A stretch of DNA of 64,000 nt, taken from positions 17,584-81,583 of the forward strand of contig JAVBOC010000016.1 of the NCBI GenBank assembly GCA_031550975.1, read 5' to 3'. This document shows, piece after piece, positions 15,791 to 24,636 of the stretch. Made by a program: the position numbers and the translations under genes. The first letter of the stretch is position 1. The number at the start of each line of letters is the position of its first letter. The notes beneath the pieces are model-generated. The model was not told the DNA's origin. It worked only from the letters and a program-made list of their open reading frames with translations, and ran no database searches. Source of the DNA: UBA947 sp031550975. GTDB taxonomy: Bacteria > Cyanobacteriota > Vampirovibrionia > Gastranaerophilales > Gastranaerophilaceae.

Positions 15791-17491
15791 TTAACGATTA
15801 GGCTTGGGTTGACAACCCACATCCTGTTTGTCAACTTTGCCGTCGAAGTTATTATCGATGCCGTCCGAGCAGGAGCCGATTGAATAAATACTTTCTGCGC
15901 GCGGGTTGGTTTTTAGATAGCGCTCGGGAATCTTTGCCCAAAGGTATTCAAAATAACCTCTGTAGTGGCGTGCAAGCCTGCTGTCTTCAAGGATTACCAC
16001 ATTCTCATCGTTTTTGTTTTCGCCGCTTTTGGAGAAATTCATTGACCCGATAATCAAATATTTGTCGTCAATAATTATTGTTTTAGAGTGCATTTTCCCG
16101 GCGTAGTTTTCGGTCTTAACAGGAATTCCCGCAGCGCGCAGTTTAGAAATTTGTGAGCCTTTGCCAGTCGGATTGGTCGCATCAATAATGATTTTAACAT
16201 TCACCCCGCGGTTCTTCGCAGAAATCAATGCCTGTGCCATATCCGCGTGAGTGATGATAAACGCCGGGAGGTAAATATAAGATTTTGCAACATTTATGCG
16301 CGGGATGACTTGATTGTAAATGATTTTATCCTGCGGCGAGAAATATGCCTGAATTGTGCCAGAACTAGAATCGCCTCGTGACTTTCGGGTGTGGAATTTG
16401 CCGCTATACATTTGCTCAAACTCATTAGTGAACTGCTGTGCGATTTGGGAGGAATTAATTATTAACAAATTGTTTGCGTTAAACCCCGAAAACCCTGTGC
16501 GGCTGAAGTTCATAGAACCGGTAATAACTTTTTGATTGTCAATTACCATAAATTTGTTATGCATCAAAATAGCGGTTTCGGTTTTACTGCCGGAGCGGTC
16601 GCTTACTGAATCGGGGATTAATGCGGCGAGCTTAGCGGTGTCATTGTAATATTCCGTCCCGCCTGCCCCTTCGTCATAAACCAACCGGACTTTGACTCCG
16701 CGAGTCATTGCATTTTTAATGGCGTTTGTAAGTGCCGGAACTTCATCCCAGCCAAATAGCACCATATCAATTGAAGAATTTGCGCTGTTGATTTGCCCTA
16801 AAACTTCTCTGCAAACCGTCGTATCGCAGCGGTTGTGCGGTTTCAACACAAGCGTAAAATCTGTCAAAATCAATTTCACATTGTTGCTCGAAATCATTAA
16901 CGGATATGTACTCTCTCTCTTAATATCCTCGTGTTTACCGTGCTTACCCCTGTGGCAGAACTTGCACGGTATCGCGTCTTGCGGGAGTTGACTGTTTCTG
17001 ATGACTGCAGTGTCGCGAGCGACTTGACCGTATTTGCAATCAAGTGTGTGGTATTTGTTGCTGTTGTGGTTTAAGAGCACAAGATTGAGTTTCTGCGCTT
17101 CTTTTAGGCGGCTGTTAAAATTCTGTTTCTTGACAAGTTCTGCGTAATTCTGCCCGTTCACAAAAACATTTGCAAATCTGCAATCGGCGCTCTTTTTATC
17201 AGTAAATTTAAGCTTAATCTTTTTCTGGTCGAGAGTTTTCTCGGCAAAATCCATCGCAAGATAATTTAGCGAAATCACATCTTTGGCGCTCAAGTCTTTG
17301 GCAGAAAACGCTTCCGCATCGGGAATGCAAATTCTCTCATCATTATCAGCTATTTTGTTGTTGTTAAAATCAACCTGAATTATAGCCGGCTCAACGACTT
17401 TCAGCACGGCGCGCTCGGATTTTCTGTAAACCTCAAAGCCGACAAAGAGCAAAAATAGTAGAATTATTAATACAAATGATAATTTTTTCAA
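15791..17491 (-). CDS. Composite phospholipase D-like protein, secreted or anchored
   Basis: 566 aa. A membrane anchor (residues 1-20) is followed by an EF-hand-like loop (DFNNNKIADNDE, 41-52), a region resembling part of staphylococcal nuclease (about 95-140), a Cys/His cluster (YHTLDCKYG...CKFCH, 147-180), two PLD catalytic motifs (MHNKFMVIDNQKVITGSMNF near 310-329 and MHSKTIIIDDKYLIIGSMNF near 470), and a C-terminal Ca-binding-like motif (CSDGIDNNFDGKVD). Two HKD motifs form one phosphodiesterase site; the substrate could be DNA or phospholipid. The start is TTG 17491 with AAGGA five bases before it. It follows the deacetylase gene on the same strand with 32 bases between, within a repeat arm. 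Confidence 0.88.
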   Translation of the reverse strand: MKKLSFVLIILLFLLFVGFEVYRKSERAVLKVVEPAIIQVDFNNNKIADNDERICIPDAEAFSAKDLSAKDVISLNYLAMDFAEKTLDQKKIKLKFTDKKSADCRFANVFVNGQNYAELVKKQNFNSRLKEAQKLNLVLLNHNSNKYHTLDCKYGQVARDTAVIRNSQLPQDAIPCKFCHRGKHGKHEDIKRESTYPLMISSNNVKLILTDFTLVLKPHNRCDTTVCREVLGQINSANSSIDMVLFGWDEVPALTNAIKNAMTRGVKVRLVYDEGAGGTEYYNDTAKLAALIPDSVSDRSGSKTETAILMHNKFMVIDNQKVITGSMNFSRTGFSGFNANNLLIINSSQIAQQFTNEFEQMYSGKFHTRKSRGDSSSGTIQAYFSPQDKIIYNQVIPRINVAKSYIYLPAFIITHADMAQALISAKNRGVNVKIIIDATNPTGKGSQISKLRAAGIPVKTENYAGKMHSKTIIIDDKYLIIGSMNFSKSGENKNDENVVILEDSRLARHYRGYFEYLWAKIPERYLKTNPRAESIYSIGSCSDGIDNNFDGKVDKQDVGCQPKPNR

Positions 17492-17498
17492 TATAGTC

Positions 17499-17520
17499 CT
17501 TCAAGTCCGGAATGACAGAA
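17499..17520. repeat. Single arm of the dispersed repeat
   Basis: CAAGTCCGGAATGACAGAA matches the right arm of the copy at 43108-43197. It lies in the spacer before the PLD gene and overlaps its ribosome-site region. Confidence 0.55.
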
Positions 17521-17523
17521 TTG

Positions 17524-18354
17524 TTAATTGTTTTGCGCCAATTGTTTATAGTTGGTTATTTCATACCCCAATCGTTTGATTGCATATTCAAGGTCTTTGC
17601 TTTGTGAGAGCCCAAATTCAGCCCGATGTGTGTCATTCAGGTCATAGTCGCGCGGATGAATAAGTGCTTCAACGATTCCGTCACTCTCAATTGCGTTAAG
17701 TCCGTATTCCACTGTAATCGCATCCATCATGCCTGTGTAGCCCACGCCTATGATATGGTCGTTAGTGCGCAGTCCAAACTCCTCCACAACAGGTTTGTTC
17801 ACGGTTGTGAAGTAATTTAAAAGGGCAACCTTAATAAGGTTTACAGGATATTTGAAATTGAGATTTTTTTGCAAAAACGGTACAAAATAAGGTTCTTCGT
17901 ATTGAGTGCGAATAAACGGAATTTCGTATTCTTTAGCAAGTTTCGCCGCGATTCTAAAATACCCCGGTATCGCGTGAACATGGACATGTGAGTCAATGTG
18001 GTCAATGCTGGTATATTTGCGCACCGCTTCAATCTGCGCGCGGAATTCTCTTTCAACAAACGCTAAATATGTTTCGTTTACTTCGGCAGAATTCATTAAC
18101 AGCTTTAAAAACCCTTTATCAAAAGGTTTGCCGGTAGTGAGGGCATTGCCTTCAATTATATTTAAATGAACTCCGATTCCTAAATTCGGACATTCAGGAA
18201 GAATTTCGTTGACGGCTGATAAGAATTCCGCACCGTTTGCCATCAGGCTCGCACTGCGCAAAAAGCCGTGGTTGTAGCCGTTCAAGACAGCTTTATTTGC
18301 CGGTTTACTGTAACCAAAGTCGTCTGCATTAAGTATAAATTTTTTGTTACTCAT
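17524..18354 (-). CDS. YdjC/ChbG-HpnK family carbohydrate deacetylase
   Basis: 276 aa, metal-dependent deacetylase of the YdjC family. The metal ligands are in NADDFGYS (Asp10-Asp11 region) and in HIDSHVHVHAIPGYF; ALIHPRDYD near the C-terminus is also typical. Family members deacetylate chitooligosaccharides (ChbG) or a hopanoid precursor (HpnK). No hopanoid genes are visible nearby, and the divergent glycosyltransferase at 18419 suggests a cell-surface glycolipid or polysaccharide substrate. AAGGA lies about ten bases before ATG 18354. Divergent promoters share the 64-base gap. Confidence 0.88.
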   Translation of the reverse strand: MSNKKFILNADDFGYSKPANKAVLNGYNHGFLRSASLMANGAEFLSAVNEILPECPNLGIGVHLNIIEGNALTTGKPFDKGFLKLLMNSAEVNETYLAFVEREFRAQIEAVRKYTSIDHIDSHVHVHAIPGYFRIAAKLAKEYEIPFIRTQYEEPYFVPFLQKNLNFKYPVNLIKVALLNYFTTVNKPVVEEFGLRTNDHIIGVGYTGMMDAITVEYGLNAIESDGIVEALIHPRDYDLNDTHRAEFGLSQSKDLEYAIKRLGYEITNYKQLAQNN

Positions 18355-18418
18355 TCAAGAAAAATCCTTGCTATCTTCCTAGAATTAGTATAATATAAAA
18401 ACATAGGAAAGAGAAACT

Positions 18419-19372
18419 GTGAAAAAACCCGTACTTGCAATCGTAATACCGTGTTTTAATGAGGAGTTGTGTATAAAAGACACCGCTCAAGCCTTGCTGA
18501 ATTTGCTGGGCGAATTGGTTTGCAAAGAAAAAATTGATAAAAAAAGTTATCTTTATTTTGTTGATGACGGTTCGAGCGACAGCACTTGGGAGTTGATTGA
18601 AGAACTGCACAATGGAAACAAACTCGTAAAAGGCTTAAGATTTATAAGAAATTTCGGCAACCAAAAAGCGCTGATTGCGGGGTTAGAAGGGGTTCGTGAA
18701 ATCGGATGTGATTGCGCTGTTTCAATTGATGCGGACTTGCAGCAAGATGAACATGCGATAGAAAAATTTATTGACGAATACCAAAAAGGCGCTGATGTTG
18801 TTGCCGGAATTCGTAACGGCCGCAAAACAGACAGTTTCTTGAAAAAATGGACAGCGTTGTTGTTTTATAAAACAATGTATTTACTTGGCGCAAAAATCCC
18901 TGTTAACCACTCGGATTATAGATTAGTCAGCAAGCGCACACTTGATATTATGGGACAATATCCTGAAAAATATTTATTCTTACGCGGATTTTTTAACGAA
19001 GTCGGCTTGAAAACAGCTTATGTGAAATTCGACGTCAAACCACGCGCACAGGGTGAATCCAAGTTCAACTATCTGACTCTAACAGGTTTAGCGCTCAACG
19101 GTATAACCTCATTTAGCATAGTCCCGCTTAGAATTATTGCGGTTCTCGGGTTTTTGATGGCGCTATTTGGCTTCGGCATTGGGGTTTGGTCTTTGTGGGA
19201 AAAATTTGTTTGGAGCAACTCGCCTAACGGGATTACCACAGCGATTATTTTATCGAGCTTCTTTGGCGGGATACAGCTTTTTTGCCTGGGGATAATCGGC
19301 GAATATGTCGGACAAGTTTACCGTGAAGTCAAAGGCCGTCCGCGTTATATTAAAGACGTAGAACTGAAATAA
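18419..19372 (+). CDS. Family 2 glycosyltransferase, GtrB/DPM1-like, membrane bound
   Basis: 317 aa. N-terminal GT-A domain: VIPCFNEE, FVDDGSSDSTWE, RNFGNQKALIAGLEG, and the metal-binding SIDADLQQD, then QGESKFNY; two C-terminal membrane helices (about 237-262 and 275-300). This arrangement matches polyprenyl-phosphate sugar transferases that load glucose, mannose or a related sugar on a lipid carrier at the inner membrane face. The start is GTG 18419 with AGGAAAGAG before it; a TATAAT at 18389-18394 is a likely -10. It is divergent from the deacetylase, and the two may act on the same envelope glycan. Confidence 0.92.
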   Translation: MKKPVLAIVIPCFNEELCIKDTAQALLNLLGELVCKEKIDKKSYLYFVDDGSSDSTWELIEELHNGNKLVKGLRFIRNFGNQKALIAGLEGVREIGCDCAVSIDADLQQDEHAIEKFIDEYQKGADVVAGIRNGRKTDSFLKKWTALLFYKTMYLLGAKIPVNHSDYRLVSKRTLDIMGQYPEKYLFLRGFFNEVGLKTAYVKFDVKPRAQGESKFNYLTLTGLALNGITSFSIVPLRIIAVLGFLMALFGFGIGVWSLWEKFVWSNSPNGITTAIILSSFFGGIQLFCLGIIGEYVGQVYREVKGRPRYIKDVELK

Positions 19373-19430
19373 AACTTTTATAGTGGTGTGACTTATTCAC
19401 TATTCACCACTCACGATTCACTAATAAAAA

Positions 19431-19686
19431 GCCGTGCCACTGTCTATCGAATTTGGTAAACACCACCTACGGTAACAGTTTCTATTTTTGAGAGATACCA
19501 CACCCGTAAGGGTTGTCTTAGTGCTGCTATGTTTCCATCCTGACACGGTTCGACAGCTTACGCCGCAATATTCTCAAACGTCAACAAAACTATTGCTTTC
19601 AACAATGTTTGCCAAACCCTCACAACAGGCTCTGCACCCCGCATAAGCTTCGGGTCAAGAGATTGCAAATCCCCGTGGAGCACGGC
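19431..19686 (-). ncRNA. ffs: Signal recognition particle RNA, large bacterial type
   Basis: 256-base RNA on the minus strand filling the gap before the superoxide reductase gene. Ends pair (GCCGTGC at the 5' end, GCACGGC at the 3' end). The 5' Alu-type region has GGGG-rich and GTTGACGTTTG segments like Bacillus scRNA, and the conserved helix-8 loop is present (GTGTCAGGATGGAAAC followed by ATAGCAGCAC, GNRA-type tetraloop with the asymmetric AGCAG side). A T-run follows the 3' end. The RNA pairs with Ffh to deliver nascent membrane proteins. Promoter elements fit the 5' end exactly. Confidence 0.93.
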
Positions 19687-19692
19687 TTATTT

Positions 19693-19721
19693 AGCTTACA
19701 CCAAAAAGTTGCGATTGTAAA
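19693..19721 (-). promoter_or_regulatory. Promoter of the SRP RNA
   Basis: Minus strand TTTACA (19716-19721), 17-base spacer, TAAGCT (19693-19698), then six bases to G 19686, the first base of the mature RNA. Confidence 0.7.
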
Positions 19722-19806
19722 TGCTAACCCCTAAACTAGCCGGTTGGATAATGAAAATATCCGTAAACTGGCTTATTTTAATTGAACAATAAGAAAGGAT
19801 AGTTTT

Positions 19807-20205
19807 ATGACGAAGAAATTTGAAATGTATAGATGCGAAACTTGTGGGAACATTGTACAGGTAATTATTGAAGGCGAAGGTGTTCTTGTTTGCTGTGATG
19901 CAAATATGACATTGCTTGCGCCGCATACGTTAGAAGATGAAATGATGAATGAAAAACACGTTCCTGTGTTTTCAGTAACTGAAGAAAACGGAACCGAGAT
20001 AAAAGTCGGCTCAGTTGAACACCCGATGCTTCCTGAACACTACATTATGTTTATAGAAGCAATTGCGCCGGATAAAAGCTGGTTTAAATTAAAGTATTTA
20101 AAACCGGGCGATAAGCCTATGTTAGCTATGAAACACAAATTGGATAATTTGAGTGCAAAAGCGTACTGCAATCTTCATGGGCTGTGGACTTCTAACAAGG
20201 GTTAA
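19807..20205 (+). CDS. dfx: Desulfoferrodoxin (superoxide reductase)
   Basis: 132 aa, two-iron superoxide reductase that reduces superoxide to peroxide without making oxygen, a usual defence of anaerobes. The desulforedoxin centre has four cysteines (CETCG then VCCDANM, residues 10-32). The catalytic centre has EKHVPVF, EHPMLPEHY and a final YCNLHGLW, giving four His and one Cys. GAAAGGA precedes ATG 19807. The ferritin gene follows 52 bases later on the same strand, suggesting a joint iron and oxidative-stress unit. The electron donor (rubredoxin) is not in the window. Confidence 0.96.
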   Translation: MTKKFEMYRCETCGNIVQVIIEGEGVLVCCDANMTLLAPHTLEDEMMNEKHVPVFSVTEENGTEIKVGSVEHPMLPEHYIMFIEAIAPDKSWFKLKYLKPGDKPMLAMKHKLDNLSAKAYCNLHGLWTSNKG

Positions 20206-20257
20206 ATATATGTTTTCCCTAGAACGTGACAAATTACATAAATGAAATGGAGGCATA

Positions 20258-20764
20258 ATGCTTAGTGAACGTATAGAAAACATCTTAAATGAACAAATTA
20301 ATAAAGAATTTTATTCAGCTTACCTGTATCTTGCTATGTCCGGCTTTTTTGATGAAGCTGGTCTGCATGGTATGGCGCACTGGACAAAAGTACAGGCAAG
20401 AGAGGAAGTTGACCATGGGATGATAATTTTTGACCATATCATTGAACGTAATGGTGAGGTTAAATTGGCGCAGATCAACGCTCCCGATCTGAAGTTCAGC
20501 AGTCCGTTGGAGGCTTTCACAGCTGTTTATGAACACGAAAAAACTGTTACGGCAAGCATAGATGCAATCGCTTCCAAAACTGAAAATGATTGCGATTTCG
20601 CGACAAGAAACTTCATTAATTGGTATGTGAAAGAGCAGATTGAAGAAGAAGCTCAAACCTTTGAAATTGTCAGCAAATTAAAGAACTTTGCTGACAGCAA
20701 ATGTGCTCTTTATCATATTGACTCTGAATTAGGCAAAAGAGAATACGCACCGCCTAGATTTTAG
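20258..20764 (+). CDS. ftn: Ferritin
   Basis: 168 aa non-haem bacterial ferritin, an iron-storage cage that oxidises ferrous iron. Ferroxidase ligands are recognisable: Glu in NKEFYSAYLYL, the EEVDHG pair (REEVDHGMIIFDH), Glu in VYEHEK, and QIEEEAQTF. Length and four-helix pattern are normal. ATGGAGGC gives a good ribosome site before ATG 20258. Probably cotranscribed with the superoxide reductase. A dispersed palindrome follows the stop. Confidence 0.96.
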   Translation: MLSERIENILNEQINKEFYSAYLYLAMSGFFDEAGLHGMAHWTKVQAREEVDHGMIIFDHIIERNGEVKLAQINAPDLKFSSPLEAFTAVYEHEKTVTASIDAIASKTENDCDFATRNFINWYVKEQIEEEAQTFEIVSKLKNFADSKCALYHIDSELGKREYAPPRF

Positions 20765-20778
20765 GGGTAAAAAGTTTT

Positions 20779-20864
20779 CCGTCATTCCGAGCGCTAGCGA
20801 AGAATCTTAAAGCTAACGAGCAGTGTCGCTACTTTATGATGTTTCGCTTTGCTCAACATGACGG
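20779..20864. repeat. Dispersed repeat with CCGTCAT/ATGACGG ends
   Basis: 86 bases bounded by the inverted ends CCGTCAT and ATGACGG with an internal GAAGAATCTT block. It is a miniature palindromic element in the gap between ferritin and the kinase operon. Confidence 0.7.
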
Positions 20865-20928
20865 CTAAAATTCTAATCTTCCAAGCTTAACATCTGCTTA
20901 ATAATTTGCCACAACAACGAAAACAACC

Positions 20929-20940
20929 TATTATGTTAAT
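20929..20940 (+). promoter_or_regulatory. -10 with leaderless geometry before the receiver-kinase gene
   Basis: TATTAT at 20929-20934 then exactly six bases to ATG 20941; no Shine-Dalgarno and no TGn extension. Confidence 0.5.
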
Positions 20941-22512
20941 ATGGATATTGGTAAAATAGTTGTTGTTGACGATGAGAGTATTGTAACTTCGGCCTTTAAG
21001 ACGCTTTTTAAGGTTGAGGGCTATTGTGATGTGCATCTGTTTAACAAACCGACAGAAGCGCTTGAATTTATGAAGTTAGAGACTCCTGACCTGATCATTT
21101 CAGATTTCTTGATGCCTGATATGAACGGTCTGCAATTCTTGACGGCAGCTAAAAAGCTTCATCCTGAAACAAGTATGATTTTGCTCACAGGCTATGCAGA
21201 CAAAGAGAACGCAATAAAGGCTATCAACGAAGTCGGGCTTTATAAATACATTGAAAAGCCGTGGGACAACGATGACTTGCTGATGAATATCCGTAATGGC
21301 ATCGAAAGAAGCCATCTGCTTGGCGATTTACGCCAAAAAATCAACGAACTTGAAGCCGCAAAAAAACAGTTAGAAGAATACTCCAACAACCTTGAAAAGC
21401 TTGTTGCTGAACGAACTTCAGACTTAACAACCGCGAATGAAAAACTAAGCGGAATTGTCAATTACAGTGCCGACGGGATAATTATTATAGACAAAGACGG
21501 CAAAATCGAGAGTGCAAATCCGGCATGTGAGCATCTGACCGGGCTTTGTGCGAGCGCGCTTGTTAAGAAGAAATTCCAAGAGATTGCATATTCTCACGAT
21601 AAAAATTTTAACGATGCATCAGACAACGATTGCGGCGGAATTTTTGGCTTGAGTGCCGATAAATTAGAAGTCTTATTGCGCGATTGTTATATTGTAAACG
21701 GCTTGAGCGACAAGCACACTCCTGTAGAAGTCAGCTTTGCCTCAATCTCGGATGCGCAGCGTTATGTAGGGGTGATTCGTGATGTGAGCGTTCAAAAAGA
21801 AGCTGAAAAACTTCGCGATGACTTTGTTGCGACTCTTACACATGACTTGCGGACTCCGCTTTTAGCGGCAATTCAAACGCTCAAATTCTTCCTTGACGGT
21901 GCAGTCGGAAAACTTGACGAAAAGCAATCAGTCCTTTTGTCAACAATGCTGCATAGCAACGAGGATTTGCTCGGGCTGGTTAATGCACTGCTTGAAGTTT
22001 ACCGGTTTGAGAGCGGGAAATTAGAGTTATGCAAGACAAATTTCCCGGTAAAGGATTTGATTTTACAGTGTCATCAGGAATTGGAGCCGCTTGCGCTGAA
22101 AAAACAACAAAATTTTGAACTGAAATTTGAAGCTGACGATGATATCCATATAAACGCTGACCGCGGCGAATTGAAGCGCGTAATTACCAACCTGTGCGGG
22201 AATGCGGTAAATTACACAAATGTTGGCGGTAAGATTATAATGTTGGTGAAGGTTCAAAACGGGGATTTGATTTTCTCTGTGGCTGATAATGGAAATGGGA
22301 TTCCGAAAGAAGATTTGCCGAATTTATTTATGCGATTCTCTCAGGGAACGACCCGCAAACGTTCGACAGGAACAGGCTTGGGCTTATATCTGTCAAGGCA
22401 AATTATTGAAGCTCACAACGGGAAAATTTGGGTGGAAAGTAAGTTAGATAAGGGAAGTGAATTTTCCTTCTTGTTAACAAATGTTGTAAAGGAAAAGGCT
22501 TATGGCAACTAG
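20941..22512 (+). CDS. Receiver-PAS-histidine kinase protein
   Basis: 523 aa soluble signalling protein. N-terminal receiver (residues 1-125; acidic VVDDES, phospho-Asp in ISDFLMPDMNG, TGYADKE, and the Lys in EKPWDNDD), a coiled coil (about 130-165), a PAS domain (about 165-280), HisKA with phospho-His in TLTHDLRTP, and HATPase with GNAVNYT and GTGLGLYLS. A receiver at the front of a kinase suggests it takes phosphate or is controlled by another kinase before signalling onward. It overlaps the LuxR-type regulator by 11 bases, which is the likely output. The start has no Shine-Dalgarno. Confidence 0.93.
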   Translation: MDIGKIVVVDDESIVTSAFKTLFKVEGYCDVHLFNKPTEALEFMKLETPDLIISDFLMPDMNGLQFLTAAKKLHPETSMILLTGYADKENAIKAINEVGLYKYIEKPWDNDDLLMNIRNGIERSHLLGDLRQKINELEAAKKQLEEYSNNLEKLVAERTSDLTTANEKLSGIVNYSADGIIIIDKDGKIESANPACEHLTGLCASALVKKKFQEIAYSHDKNFNDASDNDCGGIFGLSADKLEVLLRDCYIVNGLSDKHTPVEVSFASISDAQRYVGVIRDVSVQKEAEKLRDDFVATLTHDLRTPLLAAIQTLKFFLDGAVGKLDEKQSVLLSTMLHSNEDLLGLVNALLEVYRFESGKLELCKTNFPVKDLILQCHQELEPLALKKQQNFELKFEADDDIHINADRGELKRVITNLCGNAVNYTNVGGKIIMLVKVQNGDLIFSVADNGNGIPKEDLPNLFMRFSQGTTRKRSTGTGLGLYLSRQIIEAHNGKIWVESKLDKGSEFSFLLTNVVKEKAYGN

Positions 22513-23170
22513 AATAATGATTGTAGAAGACCACGATATGGCAAGGATGGGGCTGTCGGTGATTTTGGGCAATAACCCGAATATCGAAATTGCAGCGATG
22601 TCAGCCGATGGTCAAGACGGGGTGGATAAGGCGCTTGAATTACGTCCGGATGTTGTTTTGATGGACATCGGACTTCCGACGATTGACGGGATAGAGGCGA
22701 CAAAAAAGATTAAAGCGGTTAACCCTGATATTAAAGTTTTGATGTACACTTCGCGTGAAGGGGAAGATGATATTTTTGATTCGTTCTCAGCAGGTGCGGA
22801 CGGCTATATTACAAAAGGTGCGACGTCGGAACAGACAGTTTCAGCGGTTCTTGCGGTGAGCGAAGGCGCCGGCTGGCTTGATCCTGCGATTGCCAAAATT
22901 GTTTTGACAAATATTCGCCGCAGCAACCATGGAACTGAAAAGCGCGGTGAAATTGACTTTAAAAAAGGCAAAAATTTATATGGGTTAACAGAACGCGAGA
23001 TGGAAGTGTTGTCGCTGATTGTTGACGGGCTTACTAATCCACAGATTTCTGAGCAGCTTGTCATTACGATTTCTACTACCAAAACCCATGTTCACAGCAT
23101 TTTACAAAAATTATATGTAAGCACACGTTCAAAAGCTATTTCAATGGCGATGAAAGAGGGGTTAGTGTGA
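22502..23170 (+). CDS. LuxR/NarL-family response regulator
   Basis: 222 aa. Receiver domain (IVEDHDMARMG, DVVLMDIGLPTIDG, MYTSREGED, GYITKG) and a LuxR-type helix-turn-helix (LTEREMEVLSLIVDGLTNPQISEQL, split as EREMEVLSLIVDGL and NPQISEQLVITISTTKTHV). It is the DNA-binding output of the upstream kinase, whose gene it overlaps by 11 bases. AAAGGAAAAGG precedes ATG 22502. The target genes are unknown; the next gene overlaps it by four bases (GTGA). Confidence 0.94.
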   Translation: MATRIMIVEDHDMARMGLSVILGNNPNIEIAAMSADGQDGVDKALELRPDVVLMDIGLPTIDGIEATKKIKAVNPDIKVLMYTSREGEDDIFDSFSAGADGYITKGATSEQTVSAVLAVSEGAGWLDPAIAKIVLTNIRRSNHGTEKRGEIDFKKGKNLYGLTEREMEVLSLIVDGLTNPQISEQLVITISTTKTHVHSILQKLYVSTRSKAISMAMKEGLV

Positions 23171-24636
23171 TTCCTGCGCTGGCTGCGATTGTTGCTGCAC
23201 TTTGCGGATGGATTCAGTGGGGCGATAACATTCACGCCCCGGCTTTTACTACTGATGCGACAAAAAAGGAAGCTCAGTATAACAACCATGTTGCAAAACA
23301 AGAAGAAAAGAAAAAGTACGAAAAGAAAGTGCTTGAGATTAATCCTACAGGCTACATGACGGTGGAAGATTATGAGGCAAAATCCGCTGCAAAAGACAAA
23401 GTGTCAGAAAAAGTTGGCGTTCCAAGGATAGATTTGCCGTCAAATATGGAATATGTGCCGCAGCCTGATTATAAAATTGTGCGTTACAACAATCCGCCGG
23501 GAAGCCCTGAGATCTCTCTGAGCACTACTTTTTATAAGAATCGACAGTTGAATGCACAAGGGATTGTTTCGCCGGATTATTCAATGATGGTTTATCCAGC
23601 GGTCTATTATTATCCGCTCAGTGCATCTGTTTCGTGCGATTTATTTGTAATCCCGCTAGATCAAAACGAAACAAACCTAAACAAAATAAGAACCGCAAAC
23701 ATTATAAACAAAGACCCGAACGCGATTTTGTCAACAGACAAATCTCAAGATAATGCTTATACATTCAGAACGCTGACTCCGATTGACTTTTCACCTGATA
23801 GTAAAAGGCTGCTGGTAAAAGAAAAAGTCGGCAATAATAAAGACGGAATCTGGCAGACAACACCGATTGTCTATGATTTTGAAACTCGAACCTCTTACAG
23901 ATTAATTGAAGTGCGCGATGCGATAATTTATCACTGGAAAGAAAACACCGGACTTGATTTAGACGACAAGCGCTGGGATGTTTACCCGCTTGGGTTTGAT
24001 ATGAGCAACCCTGACAGAATCATTGTTAATGCATACGCCTACACCGGTAAAAACCCTATTAACCTTGGCGTCTGGAGTGTGGACACTAAGGGTGAACGTT
24101 CAAAATTGGTCTCTTTGCAGTTGGCTGATGTGCCTGTTAGCGTTAATGGTTTAAAACTTGAAAAAGACGGGGTTATTCCGCCGACAATTGTGGAAGCCGA
24201 GCAAAAACAACTGGAACGAATAGACAAATATAACGCTAAGCAAAAAGAAAAAGAGTATAAAGGTAAAGTCAAAGAGCTTAAACAAGAGTACAAAGACACA
24301 ATAAAAGACATGGATGCAAATTTAAACCGCGACATGAAGTATTACGATGCGCGTCAGAAAATTATGGGTTCAACTGAAGGTAATGATGTTGAGCAAAAAT
24401 ATATTGAAGTCAAAGAAAAAATTGATGCCCAACTACAGAAACAACAAGAGCAGCAAGAGCTTCGCGAGCAAAAATTAAACGATAAAAAAGAAAAAGTCGA
24501 AGAGAAAAAACTTCAATTAAAAGAAAAACTGCAATTAAAAACGCAAGAAGAACTTGATAGAGAGCTTGAGCAGATTCGCAGCCTCCCGTTACCGACCCCG
24601 ATTAAAGTCGACGAGAGCCTGTTCCTTGAGCAATAA
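23167..24636 (+). CDS. Exported unknown protein with propeller-like and coiled-coil parts
   Basis: 489 aa, family not recognised. A signal-like N-terminus (MIPALAAIVAALCGWIQWG) is followed by a region with WD/TolB-like phrases (DFSPDSKRLLVKEK, about 215) and a long Lys/Glu/Gln-rich coiled coil from about residue 345 to the end. The GTG start overlaps the TGA of the regulator gene in GTGA, so it is translationally coupled and part of the two-component operon. It may be the sensed or controlled surface component; this is inference. Its 3' end overlaps the convergent GIY-YIG gene by 48 bases. Confidence 0.75.
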   Translation: MIPALAAIVAALCGWIQWGDNIHAPAFTTDATKKEAQYNNHVAKQEEKKKYEKKVLEINPTGYMTVEDYEAKSAAKDKVSEKVGVPRIDLPSNMEYVPQPDYKIVRYNNPPGSPEISLSTTFYKNRQLNAQGIVSPDYSMMVYPAVYYYPLSASVSCDLFVIPLDQNETNLNKIRTANIINKDPNAILSTDKSQDNAYTFRTLTPIDFSPDSKRLLVKEKVGNNKDGIWQTTPIVYDFETRTSYRLIEVRDAIIYHWKENTGLDLDDKRWDVYPLGFDMSNPDRIIVNAYAYTGKNPINLGVWSVDTKGERSKLVSLQLADVPVSVNGLKLEKDGVIPPTIVEAEQKQLERIDKYNAKQKEKEYKGKVKELKQEYKDTIKDMDANLNRDMKYYDARQKIMGSTEGNDVEQKYIEVKEKIDAQLQKQQEQQELREQKLNDKKEKVEEKKLQLKEKLQLKTQEELDRELEQIRSLPLPTPIKVDESLFLEQ

